Source: a virus
Virus record (IMG/VR): IMGVR_UViG_3300042400_001600
Coordinates: 17,600-81,599 of that record
Length of the DNA stretch: 64,000 nucleotides
Direction: 5' to 3' (one strand)
The translations under genes were made by a program, and so were the position numbers. Positions 15,243-22,190 of this stretch are shown in pieces. Each line of letters begins with the position of its first letter. The first letter of the stretch is position 1. Under the pieces are notes generated by a model. That model searched no databases, was not told the origin of the DNA, and saw nothing but the letters and a program-made list of their open reading frames with translations.

Positions 15243-17866
15243 GTTAAGTTTAAGCGGAGCAGATCCAGAATCTTCTTTGTATTGTCCGCGGTTTTTTGAT
15301 CGGGTGTGGCTTTTGCCTCTTTCATCTTGTCCTCAAGGGCGGCCAAATTCTTGCGGGCGGCTGCATGTGCTCCTTTGGTTTCTGCGCTGTCCCCTGTCTT
15401 GTCTGCGAGATCTTCCTTCGCCTTTTTCAAATCCTTTTCAAATCCTTTTGGATCTGCAAGCGACCGCTTCATCACCATGTCGAATGCCGTATTTCCATCG
15501 CCTTCCTTCAGTGCATTCGCCATCCAACCTCCGGTGCCTTCCAGCGCTCCGGTCCACAGCGCGCTGCTGGCATCCATCCGTTCTTTCATGATCTCCGCGC
15601 GGTTATTATCGTTAATTGCGCGTTCGTTGTAGGTTTTGTTCTTGGCATCCGCCTCCTTCTTATTTGCCAGCGCTTCTATTTCCGCAGCGCCAGCCGCCCC
15701 ACCCACACCTTTCAGTGACAATTCTTGTGCTGCTTCAGAAAGAAACTGGTCGTGGTCCAAAATGCTCTTTTTTTTCCCCGCATTGACTGCGGTCCCGGTC
15801 TTTTTTGCAATATCCACAGAAAAAGCCACTCCCTTGTTCTCCAAGTAGCGCCGCATGATGTCATTTTTTTCTACAACGCTTTTTCCTCTTATCGCATCTG
15901 AAAATTCCGTCCCTGGCTTGCCGTCTTTTCCTGGCGCTCCGTAGGTATTCAGCAAAGCCTCCAAATTCGGTGCAATTACCGGCATTTTGGTTTCCGGGTC
16001 AATTGCGAATGTCTCGACATCGGCGCCTGCCTGCATCAGGACAGTTTGATTGTCCGTCTTCACGCCATTCACCAGCCCCTGGTAGAACTGCTCCCCCATG
16101 TCCGGCTTGCTGCGGTCGTCCGCATCGCCCACCACGTTTTCTGCGTAAAATCTCATCGCTGCGGCTTCTTTGGCCTCCCTGACTAATCTCGGATGTACAA
16201 TCCCCTGCAGGCGCGGATCCCCGGCGAGGATGCTGCGACCTTTGTTCAGAAATGCACCCGAATCCGCCCCGCCGGCCAGAATCTTACCGAGCCCCGATAT
16301 GGCTTCCTTCGAAATACCACCCACTTGCAAATCCTTGGACGCAGCAGTCAGCGCCTCCTGCGCTCCGACAGTGTTGCCGGCATGCAGCTTGTCTATAATA
16401 TCCTGCTGCTCGTCGGGAGCCAGGCTCATGAAAGCATGCATCGAACCCCCCATCTGCTTAGCGCCCAGCCCGCCAACTGCCCCCGACCCGAAATTGTTAT
16501 TCTCGGCCATCTGCTTTGCGATGACGTTCTTGTTCATCGACTGGTCCATGCCGCTCAGTGCATTGTGCAGGTTTTCTTGCTGTTCAGGGCCGATGGTATT
16601 GAGCATACGCTGCGTGCTGTATTGCCTGCTGTAAGTGCCTGTGGTGACGCCCGATGTCTGTTCAAATACTTTGCGCAGATTGGCGCTGGCAGCAATGCGC
16701 TCCTCGCGGCTGGACACCTTGGAGAAAGCACCAATCGCGGCATTCAGCTTACTCTTGTTGTCGTCGGTCATGTTCTGGGCCGCAAATGATGCTTCGAGCA
16801 ATTGCGGATTCTCGCTCATCATCTGAAGCTGGCTTTGCATGCCCTGCGCTGCTATTTCGCCCGTCGAAAAATTGGCGATGTGTTCGCCTCGGGCAGCCGC
16901 CGCTCCAACCATTTGAGTCCGCCCCATGCTGGCAATGCCGGAGGTCTCACCAGCGCGCAGGGCCATCACAGAGGCCATTGGACGTCCCACCAATGGGGCT
17001 ACCATCCCCATGAGCTGCTCGTGCGCCCCCATATAGGACTCCACATCCAGATTCAGCATTGATGCATTGTTGCGCACACGATTGAGACGCTCGCCCAGCT
17101 TCGCCGGATTGGCATTGCGCAGAGACAGACCGGTCAGACTCTCCGCGGCGCGAGCCAGTTCAGTGACGTGCCGATCTCCCACCAAGTCCCGGACGTTTGC
17201 CAGCATCTTGCTCACGCCTTCGAATTGCTGCAGCACGCGGTTCATGGATCCCTTGTCCTCAAGAAACGACAGCTTACCATTCGCCATTTCAAATCCCCCC
17301 ATCTTCATCCCGCTCATCATTCCCCGTTGGCCCATCAATTTGAATATGTCCCCCATCTGGTCCTTGTTGAATCCGTTCGTGACGTTCAGGTTGGCAGCCC
17401 CCGTAGAGGTAAATGCATGATTCTGAAACGCAGAATACATCTGCTTGGTAATCATGTCCGCCATCATGCCGCCGCCGGCTAACGCGGACATCCCACCACC
17501 GGGCCCGCCCACCCGGAATTGATTCATCCCATTTGCGGAGGCCATGCCTGCTATGAGCGCCACTGGATTGCCACCACCTAGCGCGCCATGCGAGGCCGCA
17601 AGGCCGATCAAGTCACGGCTGACTCGTCCGGTGTCTGATCTCGCCCACGCCTCAGTAGTCTGACTACCCCCTTTGAATGCCCCCGCCATCGTCGAATTGA
17701 CCATGTTGACGCGGCGGTCCGTGGCGAGCGCGTAGCGCTGCAAGTCGTAATACCGCTCCGTCGCCTTGAAACGACGCATCGCCTCGCCAGGGCTGGGGCT
17801 ATTGCCGCCACTCTGGTAAGGTGCGATGTCTTCGGGAGTGATGTATCCGCCGTCAGTGAAGGCCAT
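15239..17866 (-). CDS. Putative tape-measure protein
   Basis: The protein has 875 residues. It directly follows two overlapping genes with a frameshift site, the typical arrangement of tail-assembly chaperones before a tape measure. The sequence is largely helical, with many Gly, Ala and Met residues in the first 350 (GGGMSALAGGGMMADMI, LMGQRGMMSGMKMGG), repeated helices up to about 700 and a Lys/Glu/Asp-rich coiled-coil end (EKDLKKAKEDLADKTGD). Using the usual 1.5 angstrom per residue, the tail would be roughly 130 nm long. The absence of a strong hydrophobic block is somewhat unusual. Assignment rests on context and composition. Confidence 0.7.
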   Translation of the reverse strand: MAFTDGGYITPEDIAPYQSGGNSPSPGEAMRRFKATERYYDLQRYALATDRRVNMVNSTMAGAFKGGSQTTEAWARSDTGRVSRDLIGLAASHGALGGGNPVALIAGMASANGMNQFRVGGPGGGMSALAGGGMMADMITKQMYSAFQNHAFTSTGAANLNVTNGFNKDQMGDIFKLMGQRGMMSGMKMGGFEMANGKLSFLEDKGSMNRVLQQFEGVSKMLANVRDLVGDRHVTELARAAESLTGLSLRNANPAKLGERLNRVRNNASMLNLDVESYMGAHEQLMGMVAPLVGRPMASVMALRAGETSGIASMGRTQMVGAAAARGEHIANFSTGEIAAQGMQSQLQMMSENPQLLEASFAAQNMTDDNKSKLNAAIGAFSKVSSREERIAASANLRKVFEQTSGVTTGTYSRQYSTQRMLNTIGPEQQENLHNALSGMDQSMNKNVIAKQMAENNNFGSGAVGGLGAKQMGGSMHAFMSLAPDEQQDIIDKLHAGNTVGAQEALTAASKDLQVGGISKEAISGLGKILAGGADSGAFLNKGRSILAGDPRLQGIVHPRLVREAKEAAAMRFYAENVVGDADDRSKPDMGEQFYQGLVNGVKTDNQTVLMQAGADVETFAIDPETKMPVIAPNLEALLNTYGAPGKDGKPGTEFSDAIRGKSVVEKNDIMRRYLENKGVAFSVDIAKKTGTAVNAGKKKSILDHDQFLSEAAQELSLKGVGGAAGAAEIEALANKKEADAKNKTYNERAINDNNRAEIMKERMDASSALWTGALEGTGGWMANALKEGDGNTAFDMVMKRSLADPKGFEKDLKKAKEDLADKTGDSAETKGAHAAARKNLAALEDKMKEAKATPDQKTADNTKKILDLLRLNLT

Positions 17867-17872
17867 ATCGAA

Positions 17873-18274
17873 TTACCCTCCAGTGTCGCCGGAATCAGCC
17901 TCCGAGTCGATGGCGTCTTGCAATACCCCGCCTTTTTCCAGTGCCTCGTAAAGTTTGATCAGGCTCTCGGCGCCGATGTTGTCGGGCGCCTTGGCATAGA
18001 GATCAAATGCCTTCAATTGGGCAAGCCAGCGCCCACGGGCCATTTTCCGACGCATGACGTCGGCGGCCTTTTGCGGGTCGAGCAATGAGGCGAATTGTGT
18101 CTCAATTAACAGCAGCTCGATTTGCGTCGCGGCGGCCGCGGATTTACCCACCGCCTCCAGCAAAAGCGATTCACGGATGACACTCCGCATCGCGTGCGGG
18201 TAATCGGGCCTGACGATTTCTGGACGCCCCCCAAGGTATGCAGTCAGCATTAAACGGAACCTTGGGGACGCCAA
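17873..18274 (-). CDS. Tail-assembly chaperone, second frame (GT-type extension)
   Basis: The open frame lies in the -1 phase relative to the preceding gene and overlaps its end. In this frame a TGA lies 36 bases before the TTG at 18274, with no ATG between. The first ATG (18250) overlaps the TAA stop of the previous gene as TAATG. Two routes are therefore possible: a -1 frameshift at GGGTTTT (18280-18274) giving a fusion of about 381 residues, or coupled re-initiation at 18250 giving 125 residues. The product is helical (SLLLEAVGKSAAAATQIELL, KAADVMRRKMARGRWLAQL). Its position before the tape measure matches the lambda G/GT arrangement. Such proteins coat the tape measure during tail assembly. 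Confidence 0.75.
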   Translation of the reverse strand: MASPRFRLMLTAYLGGRPEIVRPDYPHAMRSVIRESLLLEAVGKSAAAATQIELLLIETQFASLLDPQKAADVMRRKMARGRWLAQLKAFDLYAKAPDNIGAESLIKLYEALEKGGVLQDAIDSEADSGDTGG

Positions 18275-19017
18275 AAACCCTGGTTGTCCTCCCGATTCAC
18301 GATGTTCTCATTGCACAGCTTTTGTTTGATTTCGAAAATGCAGACGGCCTTGATGAGCATGTTCAGCCGGGCGGCGCTCATGCTTCCGATGTGGGTCTGG
18401 ACTGATGCGCGGATGGCGTCCCGCAGCGCCTCCACCGATTGCGGGGGCGTGGTGACTTCAACACGCGGGGCGAACAGAGCGTTGCCGACGGACTGCACCT
18501 GCAGCACCAGGCAATACTGCTGCATCGCGGACCACATGGACGCGGTGCCCTGGACCAGCTTCTCCTCCTCATCCTTGGCGATGGCTGCGGAAATGGCCCG
18601 CTCCATCAGGATGGTCAGGTTGTTCACGCGAACCTTCGGCTTCAGGCTGCCCACCTGGAATTCAATATCGAAGCAAAGGTTTGAGTCATGAAGGAATGCC
18701 TTCTCGTAAATGGCCTTCTCCTGCGCGGTGACCTCAATCTTCCCGACGGACTCCTGCTTGAAGGCCCAATCAAGCATCGTGCTCGTGGTGTCCACATCGG
18801 ACTGCCATTGATCCGGGATGGGCAAATGCGTCTTTGGTGTGGGCTCTTTCTTTTCCGCATTGAGGGCCGCCCGGACTTCTGCGGTGGTGTCGTCATCCAG
18901 CTCAATGGCCTTTGGGGTTGTATCCTCGGCAGCCAGCAATTCCTGTATGGCGGCCTGGTCGATGGCGTCGTCGGGCTTTGGTTCGTGCGCGGGATCGGGT
19001 GTGTTGATGTCGGTCAT
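18250..19017 (-). CDS. Tail-assembly chaperone, first frame (G-type)
   Basis: The protein has 255 residues. The first 90 are acidic, Asp/Glu/Pro-rich and probably flexible (ELDDDTTAEVRAALNAEKKE). The remainder is a folded alpha/beta domain (IEVTAQEKAIYEKAFLHDSN, CFDIEFQVGSLKPKVRVNNL) with helices at the end (ARLNMLIKAVCIFEIKQKL). Gene order is spike, this gene, overlapping second-frame gene, tape measure. Residues 1-248 would be shared with the frameshift fusion. Known G-type chaperones are abundant, and the fusion is made at a few percent. Its start overlaps the stop of the spike gene by 4 bases. Confidence 0.75.
   Translation of the reverse strand: MTDINTPDPAHEPKPDDAIDQAAIQELLAAEDTTPKAIELDDDTTAEVRAALNAEKKEPTPKTHLPIPDQWQSDVDTTSTMLDWAFKQESVGKIEVTAQEKAIYEKAFLHDSNLCFDIEFQVGSLKPKVRVNNLTILMERAISAAIAKDEEEKLVQGTASMWSAMQQYCLVLQVQSVGNALFAPRVEVTTPPQSVEALRDAIRASVQTHIGSMSAARLNMLIKAVCIFEIKQKLCNENIVNREDNQGFWRPQGSV
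18274..18280 (-). promoter_or_regulatory. Predicted -1 ribosomal frameshift slippery heptamer GGGTTTT
   Basis: On the leftward mRNA the bases read CAG GGT TTT TGG in the upstream frame. G GGT TTT is an exact X XXY YYZ heptamer in the correct phase. Slippage by -1 places the ribosome on TTG GCG TCC, the frame of the gene at 17873-18274. The 0-frame stop TAA lies 24 bases downstream. I could not identify a convincing downstream stem-loop by eye. Confidence 0.7.
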
Positions 19018-21395
19018 GGTGTGAGGTATTTGGCTCCGGTTTTGAGAAATGTAAATGTGAATGGCACCGTAACCAGGTCGGTGGTCTTGTTCAAGTCCGC
19101 TCCGGATTTGGCAGACGGCTTGTGCAGGCTCTCGCCACCATTGTGCTGGCGGAATTGCGCGCCTGATCCAGGAAACGCGGAAGTGCTGCTGTCCACATTG
19201 TCGGCCGGCTTGAGTCTCTCAGATTGGTTTTCGATTTCCGTATAGGAACCCGCCCAATTCAATGCCGTCTTCCCCGGCATATCCAACCGCAGAAATTGCT
19301 GGGCCGGGCTTTCCATGAAGGTATATGGATCGGGGATGTATTCTTCCTTTTTCGAGAATGCGAATTTCAATTTGCCCTCGGCGGTGCTCTCCCAATCAAC
19401 CGGCTCGGATTCCAATTCCAATGGCTCCGGTCTCCAATCGGGCTCGTCGCCCATCAGCTTGAGGATGTGGTTGTGATGCGGCTTTCCCCCTGGGCTCGGA
19501 CCAGGAATCTTTGGGCCCTTGATGGCTCCGTGCGAGATCACCTGCGCGGTGTTCACCTGTGAGACCTTTAGGCCGGTGACGCCAAGCTCCGCGTATTTGC
19601 CCACTTGGAACTTCTGCCCGGCGAGCAGCATGTTGGGGCCTTTGAACAGGAAGCCCTTTCCGCGTGCGGTCGCATGGAACAGTTTCTGTGTGGTGAATTG
19701 GATGTCCTTCTTTGCATCCACGATGAATCCTCCGCTCTCCGTCTTTACCGAGAAGGAGGGATCCGGCTCCTCGGGACATTTGCCGATATCCACAAAGACG
19801 GTGCCTTTGCTGGCAACCTTCACTCCGCCTTTTGTGGTCTCAAATACAATGGCCGCCGGCCCCACAATCGGCGCCGGATCTTCCTCGGTGTTCTCGGCCT
19901 TCTCCGGCTTGGCGGTATTGGCGTCGCTCTTGAACCACATGGTCCCCCATTCACACAAGGCCTGCCATGCTGCCCTGGCTTTCAGTTTCATCCAGCCGGT
20001 CGTTGCGGAAATCTCCACGTTCTTCCGGGCCTTCATGTAGAGGCTGCCCCCTGCAATGATTCTCACGTCCCCGGCGGCTTCCAGCGTCAGGTGTCGGGTG
20101 GCCGCCACATGCACGTCTCCGTGCGACATCACCACGCAACTACCCGTGCCGTCCCAATGAATGATGGACCCGTCACGCATGATACGCATGCAGGCGTAGG
20201 TGTCGTAAGATGTCGAATTATCATAGCCATTGGCTTCCTCAGTGTCGGTCTGTTTGCCCCGCCAGTCCGGTGCCGGGGTCTCCTCTTCGGAAGGGACGTG
20301 ATACTCCCCCTTGGTCGCCATTTGGTGGAATCTGGACAGCCCCTGGAATTGATCCAGGAATCGCGAGTATTCCCGCAGTTGGTAGGTCGTCTCAAATATC
20401 TTCCGCGGATCCTTGGGATATTTCCACAGCTTCAGGAACTCCTTGTTCAATTGGGCGTAGCCATCGACCAACACCCCGGTGGGATCCTCCGGGTGCTTCA
20501 GTTGAATTGGGACTACGATGCGCACCTTGCGTTCGAGCACAATGTCCCCAACCGATCCAATCAGTAACGATCCATCCATATCCACATGGGCGCTGAACTT
20601 GCCAGATCGCAAAGCTGTCTTGCTCATCTCCCCGAGCACGGAAGTCGGGTCTGTCACGAATACGTGGATGAAATTGCCGAGGAAACCGATGTACTGCGAG
20701 AACCTGTTTCGGCTGGCGCTGGTCAGGTCATCCGTCAGGCTGTCGAAGTCCACACCATTGTTGTCGGCCGGGAACTTCTTGTCGGTGGGATTTACCAGAC
20801 CAGCAGCCTCATGTGGGTAGCTGGTGCCATTCCAAATCACATTCAACCGTCCGTCATTGGTGATTTGGAAATCCCCAAAGGATGAATGATGGCGGTAGCA
20901 GTCGCTCACGATGCGCACCATGTCATTGAGGACATGGCATTCCACCTTGGCCAGCTCACCGGCGGAGAGCTTTGCGAAATGAGTCATGATCTGGATGCCC
21001 ACGCTGAACGCATTCTGCATCACAAGCTCGCCCGGTAATTGATCGCTCAGTGGATCGCATTCATCGTAGATTTGCCGTCCGGTGGCATTCTGAGAAGACA
21101 GGCCGGTGAGTGTGGTATTAAGCCCGAAGGCACCCGTGGCAGCCTGGCGGTCCCTGGTTGCGGGATCTCCGTATGGGCCTGGGACAACACCAAGAATCAA
21201 ACCTGGGGAGCTACCCATCACGACCACGCGCGCCGCCACGGGAAGGGTGTATTTGAGATGCACTCCGCTCATTGCGGCCAATGCGCCACCCACCCAGATA
21301 CAGTCCTGCAGGAGCGTGCGGTCGTCCAGCGCTACGGCGTAAGTGCCGGTGTGGCGGTATTCGACGATACGCCCGAATGAGTAGGCATCACTCAT
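19014..21395 (-). CDS. Baseplate spike / cell-puncturing protein, gp5-VgrG-like
   Basis: The protein has 793 residues. The N-terminal 75 (FGRIVEYRHTGTYAVALDD through GLILGVVPGP) have the strand pattern of an OB-fold, as in gp5, gpV and VgrG. Around 400-480, short Gly/Asp-punctuated strands (GSCVVMSHGDVHVAATRHLT, LEAAGDVRIIAGGSLYMKA, KNVEISATTGWMKLKA) are typical of the triple-stranded beta-helix needle. A GGKPHHNHI motif lies near 640, where tips of such spikes sometimes bind metal. The long middle part has no lysozyme motif that I can see. It lies after the tube genes and before the chaperones. In the virion it should form the membrane-piercing tip. Confidence 0.75.
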   Translation of the reverse strand: MSDAYSFGRIVEYRHTGTYAVALDDRTLLQDCIWVGGALAAMSGVHLKYTLPVAARVVVMGSSPGLILGVVPGPYGDPATRDRQAATGAFGLNTTLTGLSSQNATGRQIYDECDPLSDQLPGELVMQNAFSVGIQIMTHFAKLSAGELAKVECHVLNDMVRIVSDCYRHHSSFGDFQITNDGRLNVIWNGTSYPHEAAGLVNPTDKKFPADNNGVDFDSLTDDLTSASRNRFSQYIGFLGNFIHVFVTDPTSVLGEMSKTALRSGKFSAHVDMDGSLLIGSVGDIVLERKVRIVVPIQLKHPEDPTGVLVDGYAQLNKEFLKLWKYPKDPRKIFETTYQLREYSRFLDQFQGLSRFHQMATKGEYHVPSEEETPAPDWRGKQTDTEEANGYDNSTSYDTYACMRIMRDGSIIHWDGTGSCVVMSHGDVHVAATRHLTLEAAGDVRIIAGGSLYMKARKNVEISATTGWMKLKARAAWQALCEWGTMWFKSDANTAKPEKAENTEEDPAPIVGPAAIVFETTKGGVKVASKGTVFVDIGKCPEEPDPSFSVKTESGGFIVDAKKDIQFTTQKLFHATARGKGFLFKGPNMLLAGQKFQVGKYAELGVTGLKVSQVNTAQVISHGAIKGPKIPGPSPGGKPHHNHILKLMGDEPDWRPEPLELESEPVDWESTAEGKLKFAFSKKEEYIPDPYTFMESPAQQFLRLDMPGKTALNWAGSYTEIENQSERLKPADNVDSSTSAFPGSGAQFRQHNGGESLHKPSAKSGADLNKTTDLVTVPFTFTFLKTGAKYLTP

Positions 21396-21579
21396 TTCCG
21401 GAATGCCACGACAAATGCTGACGCTGATGTTCGACCCATCGGGCTGAATTCAATTCCTTCCGCAACTTCCGATACACGGCGTAGGCGGCGTCTTGTTCCT
21501 CGGGAATGCTCTGCGTCCAACGCTCGCGTGCAAGTCGCATTTCTTCGGCCATTTGTTCGAGGTCAGGTGCGGCGGGCAT
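21388..21579 (-). CDS. Small acidic helical protein (63 aa)
   Basis: The protein has 63 residues and overlaps the spike gene start by 8 bases. It is almost entirely helical and charged (LEQMAEEMRLARERWTQS, YAVYRKLRKELNSARWVEHQ). It may be a small assembly or spike-loading factor, but nothing recognisable supports this. It is the first gene after the terminator that follows the tube gene, so it may begin a new transcript or depend on read-through. Confidence 0.6.
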   Translation of the reverse strand: MPAAPDLEQMAEEMRLARERWTQSIPEEQDAAYAVYRKLRKELNSARWVEHQRQHLSWHSGNE

Positions 21580-21625
21580 ATTTGGTATGAGAAATTCCAG
21601 CTATTGTGGCGATAGTCAGACCCTT

Positions 21626-21667
21626 GGAAAGAAGAAAGCGTGGGTCGGTATGCACTCCGACCCACGC
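21626..21667 (-). terminator. Strong rho-independent terminator after the tube gene
   Basis: A perfect 11-bp stem pairs GCGTGGGTCGG (21638-21648) with CCGACCCACGC (21657-21667) around an 8-base loop. On the leftward transcript it is followed by TTTCTTCTTTCC. It lies about 45 bases beyond the stop of the tube gene. It would limit transcription into the spike and chaperone genes. Confidence 0.8.
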
Positions 21668-21710
21668 CTCTAGGAACCCCGCGCCAACAAACGCGGTAAC
21701 CAAACGAAAA

Positions 21711-22160
21711 TCAGCGGATATTCATCGAGCCGACGCGGATCTGCGCACCCTCGGTGACTGCCATCGGGCCGGCCTGGTAGGCGATATTGAATCCCTCAGC
21801 CAGCCCACCCGAGAAGGTGATGCCGCCGCTTCCACCCACGGCGCATTTGCTTCCGGAAAGAATGTCGATGGACAGCTTGTTGATGGCGCCGCACGACTGC
21901 GCAATGTCGCGGAAGTTTTTGAAAAAGCCGCTCTTGCCGACCGCACCGTTGATCGTTATCTGCCCCTCGCTGTTGCCGTTGAGGTAATAGAGGGTGCTGG
22001 ATCCCGCCTCGAACATCGAGATGATCTGACGGTTGTAGGAGGCATTGACCGACTGCACGAGAGCCATTGCGCCATTGGCGCTGATGCTCGCGAAATTGCC
22101 GGTGATGATTTGTCCGTCGGTTTTGACGGTCTTGTCGAAGCCAAAGAAGTCGGTCGCCAT
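21711..22160 (-). CDS. Putative tail tube protein
   Basis: The protein has 149 residues. The pattern MALVQSVNASYNRQIISMFE, then GSSTLYYLNGNSEGQITING (about 30-72) is like tube proteins, where strands build the inner barrel. The C-terminal strands (GGITFSGGLAEGFNIAYQAG) complete it. Gene order sheath, tube, terminator fits other contractile phages, in which tube is made in large amounts. The leader (ACCCACACTAAC before ATG) is A/C-rich without a Shine-Dalgarno sequence. Confidence 0.7.
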   Translation of the reverse strand: MATDFFGFDKTVKTDGQIITGNFASISANGAMALVQSVNASYNRQIISMFEAGSSTLYYLNGNSEGQITINGAVGKSGFFKNFRDIAQSCGAINKLSIDILSGSKCAVGGSGGITFSGGLAEGFNIAYQAGPMAVTEGAQIRVGSMNIR

Positions 22161-22190
22161 GTTAGTGTGGGTAGTTGAGTTGGGTTAGAA

